Notes: generated by a model from the sequence alone, not told the origin. A stretch of DNA of 64,000 nucleotides from Fabrea salina (GCA_022984795.1 JALIHJ010000048.1:124001-188000), one strand, 5' to 3'; counted from the stretch's first letter, positions 52,931-62,819 are shown. Made by a program: numbers and translations.

Positions 52931-53263
52931 ATGTCCAACTTTGAGGAACCACTATTTAACTGTACCTCGGACGTCCCTAGTTGTTTGATATCATTTTTGC
53001 TGTTCCCTATTGGAACTTGCTTGTTGCAGGTTGACACTGTAGATACTTTGCGAGGAGACGGAGTCGGTGTCCCTATTGTCCACAATTTGATACTTGGCGC
53101 AGTGGGAGGAGCCATCAACCGGGGAAAGATCAGGGAAAAACTAGGAATAAGAGCAACCTTTTTGGAAGACTGTTTGCTGCACTACTTTTGCAGTTGTTGT
53201 GCTTCAGCCCAGGAGTACCGTGAAGCTAAGTTCCGAAGAAACGCTGCAACTAATCTTGAGTAA
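52931..53263 (+). CDS. PLAC8-family Cys-rich protein (second copy)
   Basis: 110 residues. FNCTSDVPSCLISFLLFPIG, NRGKIREKLGIRATFLEDCL and HYFCSCCASAQEYREAKFRR follow the PLAC8 domain. This copy is clearly diverged from the one at 46511. It lies 12 bp after TMEM222 on the same strand and ends 15 bp from the convergent SAM50 gene. Confidence 0.85.
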   Translation: MSNFEEPLFNCTSDVPSCLISFLLFPIGTCLLQVDTVDTLRGDGVGVPIVHNLILGAVGGAINRGKIREKLGIRATFLEDCLLHYFCSCCASAQEYREAKFRRNAATNLE

Positions 53264-53278
53264 TTAAGGTTAATTAAA

Positions 53279-54463
53279 TCAGTCTGAAAATAAAACTTGG
53301 AACTCAGCAGAAAGATCTCCAGGTTGCTTCCACACCTTTGTAGAGTACACTAGTTCCACTTTTCCAAAGCGGCTACTGTAAGCAATTCCAAACCCCAGTG
53401 AGCCCCTAAGTCGCTCTCCCAGAATTAAGTTGCCGTAGGCAAAGGGCACCAAACCTAAAGCGTTTAAAGTTGCATTCTTGTATAAGTGAACTTTACCTTC
53501 TAGGGTGCAGAAGTAGTTGTTTCCTAAGTTGTCTCCGTCTAGTCCGTAACTTCCCTTTAAGTTTGCTTCACTAGGCACTCTGCTGCCTATAGACTTAAAC
53601 CCTTTTTGGTTGTTGTAAAAGTACCTGTCGTTTACAGCCAATTTAGAAAACTTCCAAGGAACTACCAAGCCTGCGTCTAGCCTTGATTCAAGTACTACGT
53701 TTTCCCACAACTCACTGAGTTTTCTGACTTGGAGTTCTGTTTTGTGGAACCTTACATCCGAACTAAGTGCAAGTTCGTTTGAAAACGAAACTGGTCCCCA
53801 CCAAAAAGTGTGCTTTAGGTAGTTCTTAGCAGTCTCTAGCAAAGCTTCCTGGATGAGTTCTGAGGAAGAGTAGTTGGTTTCTAGTTTGTTGCTTCTAAAC
53901 TTTCTTCCGAACTCAAAGGTATTGTTGCTGTTTTTGTGCTTCAAAAGAACTACTTCAGACAGGGAACTCTCTCTTAAGTTTTGGTCAAGTTCGCAGTGAC
54001 CTACTCCAAAAGAAAAAAGCCCCTCCACAGGTCCTAGTGTTTTTTCGTGGTGTTGCAAACTCAGTCCCCAAAGTGCAGGGTTGTGCCTCAGAGTCAGCAT
54101 CAAAGAAGTAACATCTGCCCTCTCACGAATGTTACGCATTAAAAATAATAGCCCTAAAGACCCTCCCTGGAGTCCGTAGGTGGTGTTAGCGCTAATATTC
54201 CACCACCCCAGATCCTTAAGCCTGAAGTACACTAAAGCAGAGTTGAGCCCTTCCCCCGGCAAAACTTCAGCTGTGCAGCTTTTAAAGGCTCCCAGTGTTT
54301 TTAGTTTGTCCATGCACCTAGCTAAGTTAGAGTCTAGTTCCCCAACAGTTCTGGAGTACCTGACTGATTCTAAGTACTTCTCAAGAACTTCAGAAGAAAC
54401 AAGAGTTTCGCTGAATTCCAGGTCTACTTTGTTTAGACGGTTTTTGGCAAACCCAGAGTCCAT
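53279..54463 (-). CDS. SAMM50: SAM50 / Omp85 mitochondrial outer-membrane beta-barrel assembly protein
   Basis: 394 residues. A single POTRA-like N-terminal domain (RYSRTVGELDSNLARCMDKL, KTLGAFKSCTAEVLPGEGLN), then a 16-strand barrel with WNISANTTYGLQGGSLGL and SYGLDGDNLGNNYF, and the final SLGFGIAYSSRFGKVELVYS, GDLSAEFQVLF. The last strand resembles the Omp85 C-terminal signature. SAM50 inserts beta-barrel proteins such as porin and Tom40. Length equals the family norm. Neighbours on the same strand are 13 bp away. Confidence 0.88.
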   Translation of the reverse strand: MDSGFAKNRLNKVDLEFSETLVSSEVLEKYLESVRYSRTVGELDSNLARCMDKLKTLGAFKSCTAEVLPGEGLNSALVYFRLKDLGWWNISANTTYGLQGGSLGLLFLMRNIRERADVTSLMLTLRHNPALWGLSLQHHEKTLGPVEGLFSFGVGHCELDQNLRESSLSEVVLLKHKNSNNTFEFGRKFRSNKLETNYSSSELIQEALLETAKNYLKHTFWWGPVSFSNELALSSDVRFHKTELQVRKLSELWENVVLESRLDAGLVVPWKFSKLAVNDRYFYNNQKGFKSIGSRVPSEANLKGSYGLDGDNLGNNYFCTLEGKVHLYKNATLNALGLVPFAYGNLILGERLRGSLGFGIAYSSRFGKVELVYSTKVWKQPGDLSAEFQVLFSD

Positions 54464-54476
54464 AATAAGTGATTAA

Positions 54477-55250
54477 TTAGTTAATGGCAAGCATTGGTTC
54501 TGTTTGAGTGCTGGACTTGGATAAAAGCACTGGAATCAAAGCCAGGAGTCCCAAAAGTCCAAGTAAAAAAGTGGCTTGGCCTGAAAGTCCCAATTCTGTT
54601 ACTTCAGACAAAGCTATGCCTGTGTTGATGTAAATGCAGTTTACAGGAATCAAGCCTACAAAAGTTGCTGCAGCAAAGTGCTTCAGGGGAATTCCTATCA
54701 CAGGACTTACTAAGTTAGTGATCCAGTTAGGAACCAAAGGAACCACTCTCAAAAACAAAAGGTAGTAAAACAAGTTTTTCTTGTTGGATGAAACTAAGTT
54801 GTTGAACTTCCGAACTGCTTTAGGAAAGAAAGCAAGGATTACTCCTCTGCCTAAAGTATGCGAAAGCAAGTAACACACTGTAGACCCCACAGTAGAGCAG
54901 ACTGTTACAAGAGAAATCGCCACTTTGAACTCAAAAACAGCCCCTGACAAGAAGCAAAGAACTATTGGTCCTGGAATTCCAAAACTTTGCAGCAACAAAA
55001 ACACAAAGCAAAATGCTGAAACTACGTAGTAGTAAGAGTTTTTGGTGTAGTTCTGAACAACTTGGCTCATTTCAAACAGGTCTTTAGAACTCTTGGGAAC
55101 CCTAAGGAGTTGAGTCTTTTCTTGGTGACTTAAAGAAGGTGCATTGTACAGCAGTATACACAAACTTAATAAACTAACTCCAAAAACCACTCCCAGTATA
55201 ACTTTGTTCTCTCCCAAGCGGTTCTTTTTCTTAAGGACTTCTAGTTCCAT
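54477..55250 (-). CDS. VTT/DedA-domain protein, TMEM41-like lipid scramblase
   Basis: 257 residues. A VTT domain (about 85-210) holds FGIPGPIVLCFLSGAVFEFK, VGSTVCYLLSHTLGRGVILA, FLRVVPLVPNWITNLVSPVI and GIPLKHFAAATFVGLIPVNC. The FLR..P..PNW.....SP motif is specific for TMEM41A/B among VTT proteins, which scramble phospholipids in the ER. Its ATG at 55250 directly abuts the TAA of the next upstream gene at 55251. Confidence 0.9.
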   Translation of the reverse strand: MELEVLKKKNRLGENKVILGVVFGVSLLSLCILLYNAPSLSHQEKTQLLRVPKSSKDLFEMSQVVQNYTKNSYYYVVSAFCFVFLLLQSFGIPGPIVLCFLSGAVFEFKVAISLVTVCSTVGSTVCYLLSHTLGRGVILAFFPKAVRKFNNLVSSNKKNLFYYLLFLRVVPLVPNWITNLVSPVIGIPLKHFAAATFVGLIPVNCIYINTGIALSEVTELGLSGQATFLLGLLGLLALIPVLLSKSSTQTEPMLAIN

Positions 55251-58200
55251 TTAAAATGATTTATTGGACTCGTAAAACGAGTTAGGTTTCAAAGAACACA
55301 CATTCTCGAAAGAACAATTCTGGGGTGAAGGAGTCAATGGGGGTTCAGCTTCTTGAATGTTAATGCTGTACACATCCTCTACTTTCTTTTTCTTTCTGCA
55401 GTTTCTAATTGAGTTCCACACACTTTTAACCAACAAGTAGTAACTCCACAACAACAGTCCACAAACCAAGCCTATTTGGGCCCACTGAACAACTGCTCTC
55501 CAAAAGTCACTTAAGTCCAAAAGGTAAAAACCATTCAAAACAAAACAAGTTGTAACTACTAACTCAAAAGCTATGTTGATAGTGTTCTCTGAAGCAACTT
55601 TGTATGGCTTAAGCACCCACAAATACAGTGTGCAAACAAAAGAGTGCAAAGCATTTAAAATCACCTGAACAAAAGGACTCGACTGCAAACAGTATAACAC
55701 CAGCACGTAGATCCACCTTCTGAGACAGAAGTAGGGGTAGTAAAGCAAGTGAAAAACACTCTCAGGTCTAAACTCTTCAAACAACGTCCCCCAGAGCTTA
55801 CAAAACTCTTCTTCTCCTGCTGCTATCTTAGAAAAGTTGTTTTTGATGAACACTGTCAGTTTGTAACTTGAGTAAAACCCACCAAACACCACAAGCGAAG
55901 AAAGGTAACTACAAACAGTGCCTTCTAAAGTATGAAAGTCCAAAAAAGCCAACTGGACAACTCCCGCTAGTTGGAGCATCAAAAAAACTTCTAACCAAAG
56001 TCTTGCTAAGCACTGCCACTTGTAGAGTGACAACACCTTTCCACACTTCTGAGTTAATGGCTTCCACCTACAAACTAGTTTTAAAACCCACAACAAAGGC
56101 CACAGTCCCAGGACCCCAAAGCAAATAGCTAAATCTTTTCCAGAGTTCACCAAAAAGTGTTCTGAGGAGTACTCTATTTCTTGACTCCAGTAGTTCTGGA
56201 TTCTCTTAGGCAACTTTTCTGACTTTTTGTACAAAAACTTAAAAGGGTTAGGAATGAAGTCCATGGCTTCGAACGACTTGTAAAAAAGCTGGACGATAGG
56301 AGGAAAGTCTATGTTCATTAGAGGAATGTAAGCCAGTATCTGGGCAGTGTTTAAGTAAGTCCACAAACTCCCTGAGTCCTGCAAAAACAAGTAAACTGAA
56401 GCTGTGCTTAACACGAAAGAAGTCCCTGCGTACTTCACTACTTCTTCCACTACAGTTGGCTCTTCTTCTCTTAGTTCCAGTTCTAAAACTGTGTTGTTTA
56501 GGTAAACCCTGCTCTGGTTATATATAGCAGGTCTTGAGAAGTTTATGACTAAAAAGGAGTTTGGAGTTATTTTGGAAGGAGCGTACTTTGTCCTTAAGCA
56601 GTATTTTTCAGAACTTCTGGCTTCAACACTGTACTTTACTCTGTAGTTAGTGGAGCTCTTAACAGAAAGTTCCAGTGACTGGGTGTTTAAAGTTTCCAGG
56701 GCTTCTGTAAAGTTAAGCAAAACACTGTTTTGGCTATCTAAAGTGCCAGTCACTCCAGTTGCACTTACGCATTCCCCGTTGTACTTCTGGTACTTTTCCG
56801 GACAAAAACACTCATAATTCTTCAAAACAAGGAATTCATTGCACTCTAGGCACTTTAAGTCCTCATTGCACATCAAACAACCCCAAGGACACTCTACACA
56901 CTCTCTGCCTAAACTTAAGTACCCAGGAGCGCAACTTACACAACTTGATCCTTCACTTTTCCAGCCCTTTTTGCAGAAACACTTTGTTCCTTCTAACTCC
57001 ATTGTATCTCCACACTCAGTGCAAGTGCTAGAGTTACCTTCACAATCTATACAAGGAGACTGGCAGGGCTGGCAAGTGTCGTGTGTTTCGAAGTATCCCT
57101 TTTTGCATTCTCCACAACTTCCTTTTTGGAGACTTCTTCCTGTTTGGCATTCTAAACATTCACTTTCTGTACACCTGATACAATAAGTAGAGCAATCAGA
57201 GCACACAAGTGGCGAAGTTTGGGCAGCGTACTTACTTTCTGGACACTCACAGTAGCCTTGCCAAGAAGGAACTACTGAACTCTGGATGCAAGTTGTGCAG
57301 TCTTCTGGGTTGCTTCCAGTGCAAGTTGCACAAGAACTATGGCAGTCTTCGCAAACAAGGGGCAACTTTGAAACAATGTATTGAGAAGCGCCGCAAGAAC
57401 ATGGACCAGGAACATGAAGAGGAGTTACAGAAGTGTCTGAACAAGCAAGGCACTCTGACTTACTTACACAAGAAGAGCAAGCAGGGTCACAAGCTTCACA
57501 AGTTAAAGGATCTGTTGTAGAAGCAAAAAATCCCTCCTTACAAACACAAGTCCCGGAGTTTACAATAGAATTGGAAGCAGAGCATGTTAAGCAATCTGTA
57601 GGGCCACTGCAAGTACTGCAGTCTTGGTAGCATGGCAAGCACTGGCCCCCTTGAGTATCTTCATAAAATCCAGCCGGACAAGAAAAAGTGCAGTAATGAG
57701 TGTAAGGGTCTGCATAGTACCCTGGATCACAGTTGATGCACTCAAAAGCATCTTCGCAGTAGTAACAGTTGGAAATGCAAGTTAAACCCCAGTTACAAGA
57801 TAAAGAAGCTTGGTCAAACGGGTGTGGAGTGCAATATGTTTGCTTGAGGTCCAAACAGTCCGAAGGGGTGCTTCCTTTGCAAGAGAAAGAGCAACTGGAG
57901 TCACACTTTAAGCAGTCCTGAGGGTCATTATTTACACAAGAAAAAGGCCCACAGTCACAGGCAGAGCTGCAGTCTGATGTAAAATAAGGATCTAGACACT
58001 CTGGAAGGCATTCAGTGTCTGGGCAGTAAGTGCAGCCCCCTATGCACCCAGTGTTGCTCAAACCAGCTCCTAGGTAGTCCGAAACTGTCATTGAAGTGTC
58101 GTAGATGACCATTGAGTAAATAAAGCCCTCATAACAAAAACTATAGTCTCCTTTTGCACCTACAAGTGACTCATTCAAACTTGAGTCCATAAAAGCACCT

Positions 58201-58727
58201 GAAAGCAAAGCACTTGAAGCTGGAGAGTCGTTTATGCTAACCTGGGCATAGTTGGAAAATCCATCAAAATAAGTATAACAGTACACAAACTTCCAAGTAC
58301 CTAAATACTACTTACTGTCTATTCCAAGGCTGTAAGTCCCCACTCCTTCTACTATGAAGTCAAGCTGAGACCCATTCACAGAAAAAACCACTAAATTGAG
58401 TCCAGCAGTGCTAGGGTTGAAACGGCTGAAAAGGGTTCCTGAACTCTTTGGTAATATCCACATTGCAATGCTGAATAGTGAGTTCAGCGTAAAACTAGTT
58501 TGCGAAAGAGCGTTTTCGGGAAACTTTAGGAAAGAAACAGGAGTTAAGTAAATTCCTCTGTCAGTAAAAAGAACATCCTGAGACTCTTCTTCAAGGGAAG
58601 TTCCTGAAACTAGGTGGTTAGTTCCTACAGAGTCTCTGACTACCTGGCCTGAATGCTGTGCAAACTTGTGCTCTGAAACTAGTCCGGCTAAACTCTTTAC
58701 TGCTAAAAGTAAACTAAGTAAAAGCAT
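55251..58727 (-). CDS. LamG-like / Cys-rich (furin, EGF-like) / multi-TM surface protein, one 15-nt intron
   Basis: Exons 58316-58727 and 55251-58300; intron 58301-58315 (gtaagtagtatttag) removes in-frame TAG codons. 1153 residues. Signal peptide MLLLSLLLAVKSLAG; a concanavalin/LamG-like fold to about residue 225 spans the splice (TYSLGIDSTWKFVYCYTYFD). Residues about 230-650 are furin/EGF-like repeats (CDPACSSCVSKSECLACSDT, CQPCQSPCIDCEGNSSTCTE). Several TM helices follow about residues 750-1080 and a short tail. Overall layout parallels the beta-helix and kelch giants with a different ectodomain. Likely receptor or adhesin. Confidence 0.86.
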
Positions 58728-58955
58728 TTAACTAGTTAAACAAAAGTCAGACACTTCATAAAAAATAAAGTCATCTTCGTACTGCACAGCAAGCATATCA
58801 TAGTTGCCACTTAGGTCAACTGAGTCACTAGGCCCAAGAACCAAGCAAGTGGACTCCCTACCTTCTTTGTTTCCTTTTGCGCACTTCCCAGAAAACTCAA
58901 TATTTTCCCAGTTGAATTCTTCCTGCAGCTTCTTGAAAAGCCCTTCTTGGTTCAT
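58728..58955 (-). CDS. Small acidic hypothetical protein (75 residues)
   Basis: MNQEGLFKKLQEEFNWENIE, then DSVDLSGNYDMLAVQYEDDF with the final EVSDFCLTS. No signal peptide, no recognised domain. The stop TAA abuts the ATG of the LamG gene with no spacer. Divergent from the TBC gene over 14 bp. Existence is supported by codon use and the tight, standard spacing. Confidence 0.5.
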   Translation of the reverse strand: MNQEGLFKKLQEEFNWENIEFSGKCAKGNKEGRESTCLVLGPSDSVDLSGNYDMLAVQYEDDFIFYEVSDFCLTS

Positions 58956-58969
58956 TTATTAAATTAAAT

Positions 58970-60070
58970 ATGAAGGAAGTGAATCCTTTTCTTGCTTGGT
59001 TTCATCAAGGAAGCAACCTTAAGCAACTTGAACTAAACCCCAAAGCCAAAAAGATCCTTGACCTTGTAGATAAAAACCAAATCAACCTTAGTAAGTTGCG
59101 CAAACTCAGCCAGTCAGGAAACCCAGACGAACCTGCAGGAGTAAGGTCTTTGGTTTGGAAAGTCCTCTTAGGATACTTGTCCGTTTGCCCCAAAGAGTGG
59201 AAAACTAGTCTCAAGCAACACCGCTCCAACTACCAACTTTATTTAAACGAACTAATCACTCCTAACGACGAACTTTGGACTCACATCGAAAAAGACATAA
59301 GACGCACCAGAAGGGACATGCACTTCTTTTGGAAACCCAAAGACACAACTCTGACTTACCAAGACGTGACTCAAGGCAACGTGCCTCCCAGAGTGCTTTC
59401 TAAGCCCTTCATGACAGGACTTGACGAGGTCCTAGGTCGCTCAGACGATCCATACCTAGTAGCCATTATGAACAACCCTGACATTGAAAAACACGCTGAT
59501 GTAGTTGCTCGGATCCTTTTCATCTACGCCAAACTAAACAAAGACGTTTCATACGTCCAGGGTATGAACGAACTATTGGCCCCTATATACTACTTGTTCA
59601 GTATGGACACCCACCCTGACTTCAAAGACCATGTGGAAGCTGACGCCTTTTTTTGCTTCTGCAGAGTTATGTCTGCTCTAAGGGACTTTTACGTAGTAAG
59701 TCTTGACTACTCCGAGAACGGAATATGCACTCAACTGCAAACCCACTTTGAGTTGATTAAACTGCACGACTACAAACTCTTTCTGAAAATGAAGGCACTC
59801 AAAGTAAAGCCCTTTTACTACTCAGCAAAGTGGTTGTTGCTTCTTTTTTCGCAGGAACTAAGTATTCCTGAAGTATTTAGACTCTGGGACCTGTTCTTTG
59901 CCCACTCAAAAATCTGCAGAATTCTGCACTATTTTTGTTTGGCTGTTGTAATTAGAAACAAACCCAGGATTTTAAAAGGCAGTTTAAACGAAGCTTTGCT
60001 TGCTTTGCAGCACCCTAACTTAGACAACCTGCAAGACCTGATCCACCGTGCTCTTTGTCTGTCAAAGTAA
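58970..60070 (+). CDS. TBC1D13: Rab GTPase-activating protein with TBC domain (TBC1D13-like)
   Basis: 366 residues. TBC motifs: AGVRSLVWKVLLGYL, the arginine finger in IEKDIRRTRRDM, the glutamine finger in SYVQGMNELLAPIYYLFSMD, and FRLWDLFFAH. The long insert between the arginine and glutamine fingers, with HADVVARILFIYAKLNKDVS, follows TBC1D13. TBC1D13 acts on Rab35 in endosome and GLUT4-type traffic. Both fingers are present, so GAP activity is expected. Confidence 0.93.
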   Translation: MKEVNPFLAWFHQGSNLKQLELNPKAKKILDLVDKNQINLSKLRKLSQSGNPDEPAGVRSLVWKVLLGYLSVCPKEWKTSLKQHRSNYQLYLNELITPNDELWTHIEKDIRRTRRDMHFFWKPKDTTLTYQDVTQGNVPPRVLSKPFMTGLDEVLGRSDDPYLVAIMNNPDIEKHADVVARILFIYAKLNKDVSYVQGMNELLAPIYYLFSMDTHPDFKDHVEADAFFCFCRVMSALRDFYVVSLDYSENGICTQLQTHFELIKLHDYKLFLKMKALKVKPFYYSAKWLLLLFSQELSIPEVFRLWDLFFAHSKICRILHYFCLAVVIRNKPRILKGSLNEALLALQHPNLDNLQDLIHRALCLSK

Positions 60071-60083
60071 TGTAAATAAATAT

Positions 60084-60674
60084 ATGACACACCTGGGCTT
60101 AAAAAAGCTTTTTCGACTATCAAAGGGGTTCAGAGGCAAAGCCAAAAACTGCCTGAGAGTCACTATTCCCAAAGTAGACAAGGCTCTGCAGTACGCCTAC
60201 GTCGAACGCAAACTCAAAAAACGAGACATGAGACGCAACTGGATAATCTCTATCAACGCTGCAGTCAGGGAGCACAACTTGCCTTACTCAAGGTTCATCT
60301 ACGGACTAAGTCACTCAAACATTGAACTCGACAGAAAAATACTAGCTGAACTAGGACAACAAGAACCCCTTTCATTCAAAGCAATTGTGGACGAAGTCAA
60401 GTTCCAAAGCCAAGTAGGCCGCGAAGTCAAAGTTGAAACCAACAACTACCCACAAGCGGTCAAAGAAGGCCTAGTTGTGGAACCAGGAAGCCCCTTGCCG
60501 CCCCTCGAAGAAGTCAAAGAAAAAGCCAAGATGAAGGAACTCAAGTGGTCTGAAAACCTAAACCCTCCCTACACTCCTCCTCAAATCAAGAACCAAGCCA
60601 CCTTCGATAAACTCAAGCAAATCGAAGGATTTGAAAGCGAGTGGGAAGAACTCCAAAAACCCAGGGAGGAGTAA
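60084..60674 (+). CDS. MRPL20: Mitochondrial large ribosomal subunit protein bL20m
   Basis: 196 residues from ATG 60084. Residues 1-105 are the bL20 fold: RLSKGFRGKAKNCLRVTIPK, ALQYAYVERKLKKRDMRRNW, ISINAAVREHNLPYSRFIYG. The remaining 90 residues form a charged extension (EEVKEKAKMKELKWSENLNP) typical of ciliate mitoribosome additions. It binds the 5' domain of the large rRNA and starts assembly. Earlier in-frame codons lack an ATG. Confidence 0.95.
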   Translation: MTHLGLKKLFRLSKGFRGKAKNCLRVTIPKVDKALQYAYVERKLKKRDMRRNWIISINAAVREHNLPYSRFIYGLSHSNIELDRKILAELGQQEPLSFKAIVDEVKFQSQVGREVKVETNNYPQAVKEGLVVEPGSPLPPLEEVKEKAKMKELKWSENLNPPYTPPQIKNQATFDKLKQIEGFESEWEELQKPREE

Positions 60675-60846
60675 CTTTAACTTGACCCTTAACAAAAAAT
60701 GAATAGAATCAGTATATAACTCACTAGTTCCTTTTACCAGTAACAATCCCTGCAGGACCTGGTTCATTGCAGAAACTAAGAGGAAGTCTATCTGGTCATA
60801 TACTTATTGTATGTGAATTCGTTCCTTTTCCTCACATTATTAATTA

Positions 60847-61527
60847 TTACAAATGCTCGGGGTACATGTTCTTTTCTAAAAGATTAATTTGGGACCTGGT
60901 CTCGTCAATCAAGCTCCTCAGTTCTTCAAAATTTCTGTATAGGATGTTTAGATGCTCTTCTTTATTTGGTGTGGAGTTTCCGTTCACATTGCTAGAGGTA
61001 CTTTCCTCAACATCCATGCTCATAAATTTGTTTTCGATCTGGTTGATTTCAGCCTCCGTCAAAAGGTAACGCAATTTGGATATGTACTTGTTTCTGATGG
61101 AGTTGGGGGACCTGCCAGGAATCAGGTCCGCTATTTTTTCCCAGTTGCAACCTACTTGCAAAAGTAGTTCCACAAGAACTACTTCTTCTTCTTGAGTCCA
61201 GTCTTTTGTTTTCAAGTTGGGATCGAGTTTGTTCTTCCAACGGTATCTTAATTGGGAAGCCGTTTTTTCTGGAAAGTAAGGGGCAATGTACTCCCAGTCA
61301 CAGCCATACTGCTCAGCCAGGCGTGAAAGTTTCTTGTCTTCGTCTTTAGTCCAAAACTTTTTGCCGTGCTTGGTTTTGGAATGCACTGAGTGGTACCCCT
61401 CTGGAATACTTAATTGAGGTTGCCTGCTCACGGGTTCCTCCGCACAGCAAAAATCCCAACAGTTCCTTTTCTTCTTTTGGTTGTCCCAATAACCACCCGC
61501 TGAGTTTAGTGCATTTGACCAATTCAT
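60847..61527 (-). CDS. MYB/SANT DNA-binding protein (R2R3-like) with coiled-coil tail
   Basis: 226 residues. Two MYB repeats (about 60-160): KKFWTKDEDKKLSRLAEQYG, CDWEYIAPYFPEKTASQLRY, RW, then KDWTQEEEVVLVELLLQVGC, NWEKIADLIPGRSPNSIRNK. The spaced tryptophans and the PGRSPNSIRN recognition helix are conserved. The C-terminal 30 residues form a leucine heptad (LRSLIDETRSQINLLEKNMY) for possible dimerisation. Transcription regulator by inference. Confidence 0.9.
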   Translation of the reverse strand: MNWSNALNSAGGYWDNQKKKRNCWDFCCAEEPVSRQPQLSIPEGYHSVHSKTKHGKKFWTKDEDKKLSRLAEQYGCDWEYIAPYFPEKTASQLRYRWKNKLDPNLKTKDWTQEEEVVLVELLLQVGCNWEKIADLIPGRSPNSIRNKYISKLRYLLTEAEINQIENKFMSMDVEESTSSNVNGNSTPNKEEHLNILYRNFEELRSLIDETRSQINLLEKNMYPEHL

Positions 61528-61627
61528 ATTTATGGTCTTCCTCTAAAGACTTTTGAGGTTAGTAGTAGTTTGGAGATCTGCAATTATTAATAAACTTAAT
61601 TACCTTAAATGTAACAGAAGTGTGTCG

Positions 61628-62191
61628 CTAGTAAGTTTTTCTCTTTTTGGGTCTAAAAAGAACCTTAGAAGTAGCGATTCTGTCGTACTTTCTTTCACGC
61701 CACTGCTCCATTTCCCAAATAGACTTTCTTGCGTTCTCAAACAAAGAAGCCTCTAACACAGTGAGTTTCTTTAGGATTGCAGGGTTGTTTTTTGTTTCGA
61801 CGTAGTCCAGTAGGTACTTAACTCTTTCTAAAAAGACTCTCAGCAAAAGAGGATTCACGTCTGAGGTTCCTAACAACTCAGCTATTTTGGTGCCTACTTC
61901 AAAGAAGTAAGGGGACTGGTCTTTGAGTGACACTATAGTGGGGTCAGCCCGCAAAACAGTTTTGTAACTTTCATTCAAGTATTTAGGAATCTCAAGCTTC
62001 GCACCCACCCTCATAGATAAGAATTGTGCCAGCCACAGTGGCAGAGTTACTTTTGCTCTTTCAGGAAGGTCTTCTTGTTTGTTGCTGCAGTCAATGAACC
62101 CCAAGCCTTTGATTTCAACTTCGTTTACTGTTACCACTTTTTCTTCTTCACTCAAGAAGTCATCGATGTCCCAGTAAGATCCCTTTTCCAT
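61628..62191 (-). CDS. GINS3: GINS complex subunit PSF3
   Basis: 187 residues. SYWDIDDFLSEEEKVVTVNE, IKGLGFIDCSN, KVTLPLWLAQFLSMR, LRADPTIVSLKDQSPYFFEV follow the PSF3 order of a B-domain, LPLWLA helix and ADP..V.L....PYFY. PSF3 with PSF1, PSF2 and SLD5 forms GINS, the CMG helicase cofactor at replication forks. Length fits the family (about 190-220). Confidence 0.93.
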   Translation of the reverse strand: MEKGSYWDIDDFLSEEEKVVTVNEVEIKGLGFIDCSNKQEDLPERAKVTLPLWLAQFLSMRVGAKLEIPKYLNESYKTVLRADPTIVSLKDQSPYFFEVGTKIAELLGTSDVNPLLLRVFLERVKYLLDYVETKNNPAILKKLTVLEASLFENARKSIWEMEQWRERKYDRIATSKVLFRPKKRKTY

Positions 62192-62241
62192 TTACCGCCT
62201 TTTTGTAATAAAGCCAACTTAGAATACTTAATTACAATTAA

Positions 62242-62790
62242 TTAGTGCCATTGGGAGGAGTCCCCCCGCTGGGAGTAGTTCCTTTTTGAATGAGGAAAAA
62301 TAGCATGGAGTTCACAACGGTACCCGGTTTGTCTAGGAGTGTAGGGGGGGTCAAACACATCTTCAGGTTCATACTTCAACTGGGCCTGAATCCACTGGTT
62401 GTCTACGTCGCGCATCCAAGACGTCGAAGGTTTCTTCACAGACAAAAAGTCCCAGTTAGAGTCAACTTCACTTAAGTTTTCTTCTTCCAAAATAGTACTG
62501 GCATCTGAACATTCTGCTAACTTGGGCTTTTTGCTTTGGCTTTTCAAACTGAAAATAGGCGAAGCGTTGTGAAAGTATGTAGGGGGAGTGCTTAAATTAC
62601 AAGCAAGTTTCCCAGCAACTGGGGAGACTTTCAAGGGAGAAGGGTGTTCTTGGCGCATTTTGCACTGCAATTTGGTTCTGAGTTTTTGCACGTTGCCTAC
62701 TGAGTAGCTTGTGAGGGTTTGAAGTTGCTGTTCAATAGAGTCAATAGTTCCCTCAACGTTTCTAATTCTAGTTTGGATAAATTCTTGCAT
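62242..62790 (-). CDS. Hypothetical protein with N-terminal coiled coil
   Basis: 182 residues from ATG 62790. The N-terminus (MQEFIQTRIRNVEGTIDSIE) forms a short coil. The middle is Ser/Pro-rich with SPLKVSP and CDK-like sites. A C-terminal conserved-looking stretch (SWMRDVDNQWIQAQLKYEPE, DPPYTPRQTGYRCELH) suggests a short linear binding region. No family recognised. Divergent from the ASCC1-like gene over 29 bp. Confidence 0.55.
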   Translation of the reverse strand: MQEFIQTRIRNVEGTIDSIEQQLQTLTSYSVGNVQKLRTKLQCKMRQEHPSPLKVSPVAGKLACNLSTPPTYFHNASPIFSLKSQSKKPKLAECSDASTILEEENLSEVDSNWDFLSVKKPSTSWMRDVDNQWIQAQLKYEPEDVFDPPYTPRQTGYRCELHAIFPHSKRNYSQRGDSSQWH

Positions 62791-62819
62791 ATTGTTTATC
62801 CCGAACAAAGTCAATATTA

